Assembly: GCF_030503875.2 (NCBI RefSeq) | Contig: NZ_CP129968.2 | Span: forward strand, 930,001 to 994,000 | DNA: 64,000 bases | Source: Marivirga arenosa | GTDB taxonomy: Bacteria; Bacteroidota; Bacteroidia; Cytophagales; Cyclobacteriaceae | Direction: 5' to 3' | Notes under the pieces: generated by a model | Seen by the model: only the letters and a program-made list of their open reading frames with translations | Told to the model about the DNA's origin: nothing | Database searches by the model: none | Program-made: the position numbers and the translations under genes | Shown here: positions 29,759 through 38,036 of the stretch, piece after piece | Layout: each line of letters begins with the position of its first letter | Numbering within the stretch: the stretch's first letter is position 1

Positions 29759-30307
29759 ATGCCTAAAACCACAGAACTTATTAAGGGTTGCCAAAAAGGT
29801 AACAGAAAGAGTCAATATGAGCTCTACCAGCAGTTTTCCTCAGGGATGATGGCGGTAGCTATGCGCTATTCTAAATCAACCTTAGAGGCAGAAGACATTC
29901 TGCAAGAAGGCTTTATTAAGGTATTTGAAAATATTAAGAAGTTCAGAGGTGATTCAAGTATAGGCTATTGGATTAAAAGAATTATCATCAATACTGCACT
30001 AAACCATCAGAGAAGTAAATTATATCTTTATCCGATGGTTGACGTTGAGGAAATTAGAGAAGGAGTTGACTCTCTTTCGGTAGATAATTTGGCAGTAGAA
30101 GATCTTATGGAATTAGTTCAAAATTTGCCAACTGGTTGTCAGGTTATTTTCAACTTATATGCAATAGAAGGTTATCAGCATAAGGAAATTGCAAAGATGC
30201 TTGATATAAGTATAGGAACTTCAAAATCACAGTACGCCAGAGCAAGAAAAATATTAATAGAACAAATTGAAAAGCAAAGTAAGTGGGGGAATGAAAGATT
30301 TCAATAA
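29759..30307 (+). CDS. ECF-type RNA polymerase sigma-70 factor
   Basis: The 182-residue protein has sigma region 2 (about 10-78: LYQQFSSGMMAVAMRYSKSTLEAEDILQEGFIKVFENIKKFRGDSSIGYWIKRIIINTALNHQR) and region 4 (about 118-170: LPTGCQVIFNLYAIEGYQHKEIAKMLDISIGTSKSQYARARKIL), with no region 3 between, as in ECF sigma factors. It is upstream of and overlaps a protein with an anti-sigma-like N-terminus, the normal sigma/anti-sigma gene order. It is divergent from the T9SS plug gene and may direct that promoter, but no target motif could be fixed. Confidence 0.95.
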   Translation: MPKTTELIKGCQKGNRKSQYELYQQFSSGMMAVAMRYSKSTLEAEDILQEGFIKVFENIKKFRGDSSIGYWIKRIIINTALNHQRSKLYLYPMVDVEEIREGVDSLSVDNLAVEDLMELVQNLPTGCQVIFNLYAIEGYQHKEIAKMLDISIGTSKSQYARARKILIEQIEKQSKWGNERFQ

Positions 30308-31700
30308 AGATAATTTTAATAACTCAATCCGTAAAAAGTTTGCGCAAGCTGAAGTACAGCCAGGTAATGGTGTATGGGAAGCTATTGAAGCAGATCTTTT
30401 AAAGCAGGATAATAGAAGAATGCAAAAAAGAGCTGCTTTTTATAGAAATCTTGCGGCTGCAGTTATATTCATTGCTTTGATTTCTATCTATTTCAATCTT
30501 CAAGACTTTACAATCGGAAATAAAAATAGCACACAAACTTCTATAATCCCGATAGAGTTGAATGATGATAATGCTCAATTAACTGTAAGTGATAACGATA
30601 TAGTTGTAAGTCAACCTGAGGCAGGAAATAAATCTAAAAGTCAGTTCGTGGATAATGGCAGACAAAATAGGAATCAGTTTGCATTGATTGGGGATAAGCA
30701 AAATCAGAATAAGAAAGGTGCCATACTAGTAGCAAAGAATGATAATTTTGATAATGAGTTAAATCAAATTTTTGTTCCCAAATCGTCTAATAGTATTGCT
30801 AGCCTAGACAAGCTTGATAGTAGAACCCCTATGGATTTTAAACTACCAGAATTTGAAATAGAAGTAAATGAGGTAACTTATTTTGCTGTTAGTGAAATTG
30901 TTAACAAAGAAAAATCAGGCCTTTCGTGGAATACCAATTTAAATTTAGGATCTGGTAATTTCAATCCTAATTCTGAAATAACAGAAACACCAGTGTTTTC
31001 AACAGTTTCTTCCTTAAACAACCCTGGAACCAGTGGTAGAACTACTGCAGAATTTATGGATGTTGTAAATGAAGAACGAGAAGCTGTGGAAAATTCAAGT
31101 TCTGCACCAATGGAAGGAAGCTTGTCCTTTACATTTGGTGTTAATTTTGGAGTGTTGTTAAATGAAAGATGGAATATTAGATCAGGTGTGCAATATGGAT
31201 CTTACAGGTCATCATCTATGAGTAGTACTGTGTTAAGAGATAGAAATAGCGATGAACTATATCCTTATCATGGAGCCAGCAGCTCAACAGAAATTTCTGA
31301 TGGGAGAGTAGTAAACGTTACTTCCGAATATGACCTTTATAATGATTTTCAGATATTCACTGTACCTTTAATGGCTTCATATAAAATAATTGATAGAAAG
31401 TTTGATGTTTCCCTTGTTGCTGGATTATCAGCTGATGTTATCGTTAGTAATACACTAAAGGGTGCTACTGAAAAAATAAATGAAGTTAGATTTGATAGAA
31501 AAGACAGGCAATCGTATAAAAATATGTTTGCCAGTAGTCTAGCAGGTTTGGAAATTAGTTATCCATTTAGTGAAAAATATGCAGTTAGTGTAATGCCTAC
31601 TTATAAAAGAGCACTTTCAAATATCACATCTGAAAATGCTACTTTTAATAGTACTCCTTCATTTGTAGGTCTTAATATGAGTCTAAACTATATGTTTTAA
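30291..31700 (+). CDS. Anti-sigma-like protein with inner-membrane helix and C-terminal outer-membrane beta-barrel domain
   Basis: The ATG at 30291 after GTGGGGGA is the best start (an upstream TTG frame is less likely); it overlaps the sigma gene by 17 bases. The 469-residue product has a cytoplasmic N-terminus (about 1-40) of the kind that follows ECF sigma genes in Bacteroidota (FNNSIRKKFAQAEVQPGNGVWEAIEADLL), a membrane helix (about 45-62), a long low-complexity Asn/Gln/Ser-rich linker (about 65-270), and a C-terminal eight-strand-type beta-barrel domain (about 272-469) ending with aromatic MF. This could bridge both membranes in one chain and signal to the sigma factor. The architecture is seen directly; the signalling role is inferred. 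Confidence 0.78.
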   Translation: MKDFNKDNFNNSIRKKFAQAEVQPGNGVWEAIEADLLKQDNRRMQKRAAFYRNLAAAVIFIALISIYFNLQDFTIGNKNSTQTSIIPIELNDDNAQLTVSDNDIVVSQPEAGNKSKSQFVDNGRQNRNQFALIGDKQNQNKKGAILVAKNDNFDNELNQIFVPKSSNSIASLDKLDSRTPMDFKLPEFEIEVNEVTYFAVSEIVNKEKSGLSWNTNLNLGSGNFNPNSEITETPVFSTVSSLNNPGTSGRTTAEFMDVVNEEREAVENSSSAPMEGSLSFTFGVNFGVLLNERWNIRSGVQYGSYRSSSMSSTVLRDRNSDELYPYHGASSSTEISDGRVVNVTSEYDLYNDFQIFTVPLMASYKIIDRKFDVSLVAGLSADVIVSNTLKGATEKINEVRFDRKDRQSYKNMFASSLAGLEISYPFSEKYAVSVMPTYKRALSNITSENATFNSTPSFVGLNMSLNYMF

Positions 31701-31713
31701 TTATCAGATTAGA

Positions 31714-32142
31714 TTAATCATCTGATTCTCCTTTATTGGCATATTCACCTTTAATTTCTTTAAATGCCATATCCAATTCATTTAAATCGTAAGGAGATTT
31801 AATGAATTTTGCAGAAGCTTTCGATTCTAAAATCGGAGTCTTTACTATTTGAGGATGATCTTTAATTAAGGTTAATAAATCATCTTCATCAAATTCTTTT
31901 CCCTTTAGAATATCTTGATAATAGTCATTATTAGTATTGATTAAATCTTGGATTTCTACACCAAGCTTTTGAGCAATTTCTGCCCATTGTCTTTCCGTTA
32001 AATAAACCTTTTCAATATCAATTTCATTTATATAATGTTGATCAATTGATTCAGCATATGCTAAAGCTTCTCTCTCTTTAATTTGATTTTTATTATAAAT
32101 GAATTTGAGTTCCATATCTGATTTTTTCATTTCATTATCCAT
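31714..32142 (-). CDS. ArsC/Spx-like thioredoxin-fold protein lacking the catalytic cysteine
   Basis: The roughly 142-residue protein follows the arsenate-reductase (ArsC) pattern: a first strand FIYNKNQIKEREALAYAE, a helical LTERQWAEIAQKLGVEIQDLINTNNDYYQDIL, then DLLTLIKDHPQIVKTPILES and a C-terminal FIKSPYDL. In ArsC or Spx the first loop carries the catalytic CxxS or CxxC; here it reads NKNQI and the protein has no cysteine, so it cannot be a redox enzyme of the usual type. Similar Cys-less relatives occur in flavobacteria, as I recall. Several in-frame ATGs (32163, 32142, 32130, 32115) compete, and no clear ribosome site decides. Its 3' end converges with the barrel gene, 13 bases apart. 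Confidence 0.6.
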   Translation of the reverse strand: MDNEMKKSDMELKFIYNKNQIKEREALAYAESIDQHYINEIDIEKVYLTERQWAEIAQKLGVEIQDLINTNNDYYQDILKGKEFDEDDLLTLIKDHPQIVKTPILESKASAKFIKSPYDLNELDMAFKEIKGEYANKGESDD

Positions 32143-32166
32143 ATGTATATATACTATATGCATATG
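32140..32166. repeat. Overlapping AT-rich palindromes at the ArsC-like gene start
   Basis: Two 10-base palindromes, GTATATATAC (32145-32154) and ATATGCATAT (32156-32165), and flanking CATATG hexamers lie at the possible start codons of the ArsC-like gene. They may be an operator or only AT-rich promoter DNA. Confidence 0.3.
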
Positions 32167-32548
32167 TTAATGTTTAGCTAATGGCTTAAAAATCAATCGT
32201 ATACTCTAAGGTAAGATTAAGATAGGCATTTGCATATCCAATCTTAATAACTGAAAAACTTTGTTATTGGTGGTTCCTTTTGGGAGATGAAGTAGAATCA
32301 AATATGTATTTATTTGATTGCTCGTTTATAATTGGTTTGAGGGACATTATCTTCTATATTAGGTATAGTATTAGAATTTCTGTCATAACTTCAAATAAAA
32401 GTTTAGAGTCTTCAGCTACTCATAACAGCTTAATTTCAGGATTTTATTGTAGGGGAACAACTAAGCTTGACTGATGGGATCTAAGAGAATAAAAATCTCA
32501 ATTAAAAGTTTGCTTAAACTACAAATAAAAGTTTTAGACTATATAAAA
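32164..32548. other. Gene-poor gap between DUF6048 and ArsC-like genes
   Basis: This 385-base stretch has no convincing gene. The plus-strand frame at 32280-32474 (64 codons) has no coding character. On the minus strand, a 45-codon stopless tail ending at about 32187 reads like a last barrel strand (IGYANAYLNLTLEYTIDF, terminal F) and could be a remnant of an outer-membrane protein gene, but it is too short to call. Confidence 0.4.
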
Positions 32549-33253
32549 TTAAAATAGCGGAATTCTAAATTTAATATATAGGTTAAATTCAGGATTTAGT
32601 GCAATATTGGTTCTTCCGTAACCAGGTATATTCTTTACTTTTACTATATCAAAATTGTCATATTCTTGAAGATATTTCAGTCTGAATTTAAATCCAGCAG
32701 ATAAAATGTCTGGAATTTCTGTGCCAAATAATCTTCTAACATTTTTTTCTGAGGACATTACGAATTCAAACCAAGTAGCTTTTAAGTTTGGTCTTGATAA
32801 TTCATTTGTTTCATTAGGGAATACTGGATTTTCTATTTCATAAGAAATCGTTTCATCAAAAGAGGCTTGCGCATATCTTAATCCTAGAAGTAGAAAATTG
32901 TTAGGTATAACGGTTAAGTGATAATCTACCCCCACTCTGTAATATTTACCAGATGAGATATAATCTGCATTATTATATGCTTCTTCAGGCCTTAATTCTG
33001 CAATTCCATATTCTCCTATTGCCGATACTTTATCAAAAAACTTTAGATTAAGTGCACCTTCCCACTTCTGGCTTTCATCAATCAATAAAGTATGTAATTT
33101 AAGATAATCAAATGCAATACCTAAACTTAAAGTTTGAGCTACCTTCTTATCTTTCTCAGTGGTATTAACAGCAGTTGAATCTTGAGCAGAAACCTTTGTT
33201 AAGATTAAGGAAAAGCTTAATAGTATAAGTAGGATTAATTTAGATTTCAACAT
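32549..33253 (-). CDS. DUF6048 family outer-membrane-type protein
   Basis: The 234-residue protein has a signal peptide (about 1-23, ending KVSAQ) and a beta-rich body matching DUF6048: ALNLKFFDKVSAIGEYGIAEL, a GKYYRVGVDYHL motif (about 98-109), FLLLGLRYAQASFDETI (about 117-133), LKATWFEFVMSSEKNV, and the C-terminal VPGYGRTN-type and IKFRIPLF strands. The pattern suggests an eight-to-ten-strand barrel in the outer membrane. Its function is not known. It overlaps the upstream lipoprotein gene by 14 bases, the usual pairing of DUF6048 with a DUF6452-type neighbour. Confidence 0.75.
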   Translation of the reverse strand: MLKSKLILLILLSFSLILTKVSAQDSTAVNTTEKDKKVAQTLSLGIAFDYLKLHTLLIDESQKWEGALNLKFFDKVSAIGEYGIAELRPEEAYNNADYISSGKYYRVGVDYHLTVIPNNFLLLGLRYAQASFDETISYEIENPVFPNETNELSRPNLKATWFEFVMSSEKNVRRLFGTEIPDILSAGFKFRLKYLQEYDNFDIVKVKNIPGYGRTNIALNPEFNLYIKFRIPLF

Positions 33254-33875
33254 AAATTTCTAGTTGATTGCTTATGCATTCATTAATTGGTGTGCAACCG
33301 AATGGGCCTCTAATTGAATCAAAGCTGTGTTCGATTATTTCAAGACTTTTAGCTGATTTAGTTATTTTATTATTGATGATCGTATCAAACAATTCATATT
33401 TTATTTTTAGATATTCTTCCTTTTCAACAAACTCAATAGCAATAGCATAATCTGATTCATCTTGATTTGTATTAATAGGGATTCTGAAAAGCTTTAAGCT
33501 ATCAGATCCATTTTTATCTTCAAATAAATTTTTTTCTCCATTAATAGAGGCTATGCTAATTAATTTGCTGTTAGTGTCTTTAATTAAATCATTTATTAAA
33601 GTTAAAGAATCACTTTTCACTGTTTTAGCGTTATTCAAAGCTTGCTGAATAGAAGAATTATCCGGATTCGCCAAAGCATCATCTATCGAATCGATTTCAG
33701 TTTCTATTCTTGCTTTATCTGCTATTAAAGTATCTAATGAGCTCTTGTTGAGAATGCTTAATTTAAAGTAGGGGTAGGTATTTCCAGGACCACAATCATC
33801 ACATGGTTCACATGCCCAAAATAGTGTGGAAAAAATAATTATGTTTAGTAAGACTTTTCCAGCAATTTGCTTCAT
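33240..33875 (-). CDS. Lipoprotein, probable DUF6452-type partner of DUF6048
   Basis: The 211-residue protein begins with a lipoprotein signal ending FWAC (Cys22), then CEPCDDCGPGNTYPYFKLSILN, with five cysteines in the first part and CTPINEC near the end, which could form disulfides. An inserted helical stretch (about 55-105: DKARIETEIDSIDDALANPDN, QQALNNAKTVKSDSLTLINDLI) resembles a coiled coil. The family assignment rests mainly on gene order with DUF6048 and on size; I cannot confirm it by motif. Location should be periplasmic or at the inner leaflet of the outer membrane. Confidence 0.5.
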   Translation of the reverse strand: MKQIAGKVLLNIIIFSTLFWACEPCDDCGPGNTYPYFKLSILNKSSLDTLIADKARIETEIDSIDDALANPDNSSIQQALNNAKTVKSDSLTLINDLIKDTNSKLISIASINGEKNLFEDKNGSDSLKLFRIPINTNQDESDYAIAIEFVEKEEYLKIKYELFDTIINNKITKSAKSLEIIEHSFDSIRGPFGCTPINECISNQLEIYVEI

Positions 33876-33921
33876 GGATGCAAAATTAAACTTTCTAATT
33901 GATTTTTAATATGCTTTTGGA

Positions 33922-34578
33922 TTAATCCTGCGTGAAGGCAAAACTTATAATATTAGCTCCCATTTTTAAAGCTTTTTGTCTTACTGACTCAGGATCTTTA
34001 TGAATACTTGGATCCTCCCAACCATTCCCTAAATCACTTTCATAGGAATAAAAGCATACAACTCTGCCTTCATGAATAATGCCAAAGCCTTGCGCTGGTT
34101 TTCCATCATGCTCATGAATTTTGGGCAAACCATCGTCAAAATCAAATTTTTGATGGTAGATAGGATGATCGAAAGGGATCTCAACAAAATCAGATTCAGG
34201 AAAAACCTTTTTCATTTCTAATCTGATAAATTGATCTAGTCCATAATTATCGTCTATATGTAAAAAGCCTCCTGATATTAGATAATTCCTAAGGTTTTGG
34301 GCTTCATTATCTGAAAAAACAACATTTCCATGTCCAGTCATATACACATATGGGTATTGATAAATTTCATTACTTCCCACTTCAACTACATAGTTTTTAT
34401 TATCAAAAGGAATCTTTAATTCTTCTTCACAGAAATTAAGAAGGTTGGGCAGAGCTGTTTTGTTGGCATACCAATCTCCTCCTCCATTATATTTGAGCTT
34501 CGCAATTTTAATGTCCTGAGAATAGGCAAAGCTTAGAATTGAAGAAAGTAATATTGTTAATGAAAATTTTTTAATCAT
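33922..34578 (-). CDS. DUF4159 domain-containing secreted protein
   Basis: The 218-residue protein has a signal peptide (about 1-20, ending SFAYSQ). The body matches DUF4159, a glutamine-amidotransferase-like alpha/beta fold: KLKYNGGGDWYANKTALPNLLNF, YPYVYMTGHGNVVFSDNEAQNLRNYLISGGFLHIDDNYGLDQFI (about 75-117), HPIYHQKFDF, and GRVVCFYSYESDLGNGWED. Family function is unknown. It starts one base after the HAD gene stop, so the two are likely co-expressed. Confidence 0.85.
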   Translation of the reverse strand: MIKKFSLTILLSSILSFAYSQDIKIAKLKYNGGGDWYANKTALPNLLNFCEEELKIPFDNKNYVVEVGSNEIYQYPYVYMTGHGNVVFSDNEAQNLRNYLISGGFLHIDDNYGLDQFIRLEMKKVFPESDFVEIPFDHPIYHQKFDFDDGLPKIHEHDGKPAQGFGIIHEGRVVCFYSYESDLGNGWEDPSIHKDPESVRQKALKMGANIISFAFTQD

Positions 34579-34579
34579 T

Positions 34580-35224
34580 TTAAATCAATTCAGTAAAGTC
34601 TTTTGCTTTTAATTTAACATCATCAGGCAATTCTTCCTTTTTAAGAGAAGTATATAATCCTATGACGTCCATTCCTGCATTTTTAGCGGATTGTATACCT
34701 GCTAATGCATCTTCTAACACAACGCAATTTTCCGGAGAAATATTCAGTTCTTCAGCTGCTTTTAAATAAATCTGAGGATCAGGCTTTCCTTTTATTACCA
34801 TAGTGCTATCAATTACTGCATCAAAATAGCTTCGTATATCTAAGCCATCTAAAGTGAAATCTGCATTTGCAGTAATGGCAGAAGTAGCGACTGCCATTTT
34901 TAATCCTTGTTTTTTGGCATCTTCTAAAAACTCAAGCAATCCTTTTGTGGGAGCTAAATCTTTACGGTACAAGTCACGGTAAATCTTCTCTTTTTCCTCT
35001 GCTAATTCCATCACTTCTGAATGTGTAGCGTTCGGTTTTAACTCCAATATAACCTCTTGAATGGTTCTACCATTATATTGATTTTGAAATTCCTCATTGG
35101 TAACGATTTTACCGAATTGTTTTAAGAATAGTTGTAAAGCTTCAATGTGATACGAAATATTATTGATGATCACACCATCCATATCGAATATGATGGCTTT
35201 TTTATTGGAGAATAATGGGTGCAT
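34580..35224 (-). CDS. HAD family hydrolase, beta-phosphoglucomutase / phosphatase type
   Basis: The 214-residue cytoplasmic protein is a HAD subfamily IA member: motif I IIFDMDGVIINN (about 11-22, nucleophile Asp15 and Asp17), helical cap (about 22-85), motif II VATSA (about 113), and motif III/IV GKPDPQIYLKAAEELNISPENCVVLEDALAGIQSAKNAGMDVIGL (about 144-188). Related proteins are beta-phosphoglucomutases and sugar-phosphate or phosphoglycolate phosphatases; the substrate cannot be settled from sequence. It lies between dprA and DUF4159 on the same strand. Confidence 0.85.
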   Translation of the reverse strand: MHPLFSNKKAIIFDMDGVIINNISYHIEALQLFLKQFGKIVTNEEFQNQYNGRTIQEVILELKPNATHSEVMELAEEKEKIYRDLYRKDLAPTKGLLEFLEDAKKQGLKMAVATSAITANADFTLDGLDIRSYFDAVIDSTMVIKGKPDPQIYLKAAEELNISPENCVVLEDALAGIQSAKNAGMDVIGLYTSLKKEELPDDVKLKAKDFTELI

Positions 35225-35281
35225 ATAAAAGATTTAGAATTTAGAATTTAAATCTATAGATTAATTATTGATTTTAGAACT

Positions 35282-36388
35282 TTATGCCATTTTAAACCTA
35301 TTTCCAGGTAGCGATTTTATCAATCCTTGCATTTCTAAATTCAAGAGTATTCCTGCTAATTTATTTAGACTTATTTGACTTTTAATACTTAAAATATCTA
35401 TAGATAACTCTTTATTGTTTTGAAGAAGGGTATTAATTACATTTTGCTCGTCTTGACTTAAAATACTTAAATCAATTACTTTTTGTTTAATCTCGGCTTG
35501 CTTTTCCAGCTCCCAGTTCATTACGTATAAAATGTCATCCACTGTCTCTACTAAATGCGCTTTATGCTGTTTTATAAGCTTATTACATCCCTCGGAATAT
35601 TTGTCCCCGATTCTTCCTGGAAATGCAGCCACTTCTCGGTCGTATGAATTAGCTAATTCAGCTGTAATTAAAGCACCGCCTTTTTTGGCAGCTTCCACTA
35701 CAATCACTAAGTCGGCCATTCCTGCAATAATTCTATTTCTGGCAGGGAAATTAAATGCATCAGGCTTTGCTCCAAAAGCTTGTTCACTAATGATTCCACC
35801 TGAATTCAGCATTTCATTTACGCTTGCTTTATGAGCAGATGGGTAAATAACATCAATTCCAGAGCCTAATACAGCATAAGTAGATAATTGATTCTTAAGA
35901 GCAGCCCTGTGCGCATAAATATCAATTCCATATGCTAATCCACTTAAAATAATGGGGTTTAAAGGACTTAGCTTTTTTACTATCTCTTCCGTTAATCTTT
36001 TACCATATTCCGTAGCATTTCGAGTACCCACAATTGCTATTGTGGGTTGTTTAGCATTTAAAGGGAAATTACCTTTTGTATATAAAAGAATCGGAGCATC
36101 TGGGATTTGCTTTAATCTGTAAGGATAGTTTTGATCAGTATAACTAATGATTCCGACATTTTGCTGTTTGGCTTTTAGATATTCTTTTTCTGCAAAGTCA
36201 GTAATTTCAGCACTTTTTAAACTGTCAATTGTTTTTTTACCAATTCCAGGAACCTTGATAAGTTTAGAATAGGGAAGATTCAATACAGCTTGTGCAGAGC
36301 CACAATAGCTGATTAAATTTTTGATGGTGACATTTCCAATTTTGGGGATAAGATGAAGGCTCATCAATGCCTTTTCTTCGGCATTCAT
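35282..36388 (-). CDS. dprA: DNA-processing protein DprA
   Basis: The 368-residue protein loads RecA on incoming single-stranded DNA in natural transformation. An N-terminal helix-hairpin-helix region (LIKVPGIGKKTIDSL, about 42-56) precedes the Rossmann-like core: AIVGTRNATEYGKRL (about 118-132), ILSGLAYGIDIYAHRAAL (about 148-165), YAVLGSGIDVIYPSAH (about 171-186), FPARNRIIAGMADLVIVVEA (about 215-235). The C-terminal winged-helix part (about 305-368) is present. Length is normal. It follows the MerR gene by about 24 bases. Other competence genes are not in the window. Confidence 0.95.
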   Translation of the reverse strand: MNAEEKALMSLHLIPKIGNVTIKNLISYCGSAQAVLNLPYSKLIKVPGIGKKTIDSLKSAEITDFAEKEYLKAKQQNVGIISYTDQNYPYRLKQIPDAPILLYTKGNFPLNAKQPTIAIVGTRNATEYGKRLTEEIVKKLSPLNPIILSGLAYGIDIYAHRAALKNQLSTYAVLGSGIDVIYPSAHKASVNEMLNSGGIISEQAFGAKPDAFNFPARNRIIAGMADLVIVVEAAKKGGALITAELANSYDREVAAFPGRIGDKYSEGCNKLIKQHKAHLVETVDDILYVMNWELEKQAEIKQKVIDLSILSQDEQNVINTLLQNNKELSIDILSIKSQISLNKLAGILLNLEMQGLIKSLPGNRFKMA

Positions 36389-36412
36389 ATGGGTTTTGGT
36401 TGATGATTGTTT

Positions 36413-36748
36413 TTAAATATTCTCTTTAATCTCGGTTAAAAAGGTTCTTATTTTTCTCAATGAATCGAGCATTTCCATTTTATCTCTTACCTCATTAGAA
36501 TCATTTTTAAGCATATCTTTTGCACCTTGTAAGGTAAAGCCTTTTTCCTTCACCAAGTGATAAATGAGCTTTACATTTTCAATGTCTTCTTTTGTGAATT
36601 GTCTATTACCTTTTCTATTCTTTTTAGGCTTGATAATATCAAATTCCCCCTCCCAAAAACGAATTAATGAGGTGGCAACATCAAATTGTTCAGCTACTTC
36701 ACCAATGGTGTAGTATTTTTTCTCTATGGTTTTTTCCTTATATGGCAC
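36413..36748 (-). CDS. MerR family transcriptional regulator
   Basis: The 111-residue protein has a MerR winged helix-turn-helix (about 10-80: YYTIGEVAEQFDVATSLIRFWEGEF, RKGNRQFTKEDIENVKLIYHLVKEKGFTLQGAKDML) and a short C-terminal helix for dimerisation. There is no effector domain and no cysteine for metal sensing, so it belongs to the small MerR type common in Bacteroidota. It lies 6 bases after the CapA-like gene and upstream of dprA on the same strand. Targets are unknown. Confidence 0.88.
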   Translation of the reverse strand: MPYKEKTIEKKYYTIGEVAEQFDVATSLIRFWEGEFDIIKPKKNRKGNRQFTKEDIENVKLIYHLVKEKGFTLQGAKDMLKNDSNEVRDKMEMLDSLRKIRTFLTEIKENI

Positions 36749-36754
36749 AGTTTC

Positions 36755-37963
36755 TTAAAATTGATCTTGAATATAGCGAATATTACCTTCGGGGTCAATT
36801 AAAATTTTAGAATCCTCGAAATCTTGTTCAGTTAATTCTTTAATTTTTTGTGCAGCCTTATGGCTTATATCTATCTCAGGTATTCCAGCACCCTTTTGGA
36901 CTGCTGAAATAATTTTTCCGTTTATAAAATGTCCATCATCCGTTATCCAGATTTTTGCGATTGGAGCTAATCCATTTTCGCCTCTTAAATTAAATCTTCC
37001 GTAGGTAGCGAAGTTCCCTAAACTGTAAGCAATAAATCTGTTTTTATATACCTCAATGGCTCTGGCAACATGGGGCCCATGGCCAAAAATAACATCAGCA
37101 CCTTCATCTATAAGGGCATGTGCAAATTCATATACGTTTCCTCTATTTTCACCATAGAAATATTCTCTTTCTCTGGTTACATGCTGATATTTTTTTCCTT
37201 CAGCCCCACCATGGAAAGACACAATAATAACATCAGTCAAACTATCTAAATGCTTGATTATTCCTTTTGCAGTCTCCAAATCATTTATGCTTTGTGTTCC
37301 ATTATTCGGTGAGAAGGCTGCAAAACCATAGCTTACTCTATCTTTTTCAAAAATTGTATAAGGTTGAGCCAATTGGCCTGCATGGTAAATACCGAGGCTG
37401 TCTAGAACTCGCATTGTATTTTTTCTTCCTGTTTCACCAAAATCACCAGCGTGATTATTTGCAAGGCTCATCATATCAATCCCAGCATCCACATAATGTT
37501 GTGCTAGGTATTCAGGACTTCTAAAAATATAGCATACTGAAGGATCTGAACAATGCTTTGCTTCTCCTCCTTCATTCAAGATAACTCCTTCCTGATTTCC
37601 GAAAGTTAAGTCTGCATCTCTTAAAACATGATCTACAGAAGAAAGCATGTATTTTCCTGAATCTTGCGGTAAGTAACCTTCATGAGGGAAATTGGTACCG
37701 ATCATGATATCACCAACTCCAATTAAGCTAATAGTATCCTGTTCCTTAGGATAAATGGCAAGGTCTACCTCTTCCTGAATTTTAACGGTATCTTTTGACT
37801 CTATTTTAGTGGTATCGACTAATGACTCTGAAGGCTTTGGATCTAGCTCTTCTCTTAATTCCTCTTTATTTACATCATTTTTTGAGCTTTGAACAGTTTG
37901 ACTTGTTTTACATGCTGAAAAAATAAATATAAAAGCAATAAAGATAAATAGTCTATTAATCAT
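36755..37963 (-). CDS. CapA family lipoprotein (PGA_cap metallophosphatase-like)
   Basis: The 402-residue protein has a lipoprotein signal (IFSAC, Cys18), an acidic linker, and a CapA/PgsA-type domain (about 80-345): LIGVGDIMIGTNFP (about 80-93), DLTFGNQEGVI, DMMSLANNHAGDFGETG (near 163-179), IVSFHGGAEGKKYQHVT (about 248-264), and VIFGHGPHVARAIEVYKNRFIAYSLGNF (about 288-315). Related proteins act in poly-gamma-glutamate capsule systems, but many Bacteroidota homologues stand alone with unknown role. No capB or capC is adjacent. The calcineurin-like metal residues (D86, N140s, H pair) appear intact. Confidence 0.85.
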   Translation of the reverse strand: MINRLFIFIAFIFIFSACKTSQTVQSSKNDVNKEELREELDPKPSESLVDTTKIESKDTVKIQEEVDLAIYPKEQDTISLIGVGDIMIGTNFPHEGYLPQDSGKYMLSSVDHVLRDADLTFGNQEGVILNEGGEAKHCSDPSVCYIFRSPEYLAQHYVDAGIDMMSLANNHAGDFGETGRKNTMRVLDSLGIYHAGQLAQPYTIFEKDRVSYGFAAFSPNNGTQSINDLETAKGIIKHLDSLTDVIIVSFHGGAEGKKYQHVTREREYFYGENRGNVYEFAHALIDEGADVIFGHGPHVARAIEVYKNRFIAYSLGNFATYGRFNLRGENGLAPIAKIWITDDGHFINGKIISAVQKGAGIPEIDISHKAAQKIKELTEQDFEDSKILIDPEGNIRYIQDQF

Positions 37964-37991
37964 TGTATTGTAATGAATATTAAAGGATAAA

Positions 37992-38016
37992 AAAAGCAGT
38001 CGGAAAGACTGCTTTT
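37992..38016 (-). terminator. Rho-independent terminator of the M23 peptidase gene
   Basis: A perfect 10-bp stem AAAAGCAGTC / GACTGCTTTT with a 5-base loop GGAAA, followed on the minus strand by a T run, lies 20 bases after the M23 peptidase stop. Confidence 0.88.
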
Positions 38017-38036
38017 CATATTTGATGAATGTTAAC

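Noticed and set aside
28384..29772. Longer N-terminus for the T9SS plug gene starting at 29772
   Set aside because: The extra 24 residues overlap the sigma gene and place the signal sequence internally; the ATG at 29700 gives a normal signal peptide.
30267..31700. TTG start for the anti-sigma-like barrel protein
   Set aside because: An ATG with a purine-rich ribosome site lies eight codons further on, at 30291.
32187..32326. Minus-strand 45-codon tail resembling the last strands of an outer-membrane barrel
   Set aside because: It is short, has no start, and is preceded by stops; the terminal Phe and strand pattern could be chance. Mentioned in the gap entry but not called as a pseudogene.
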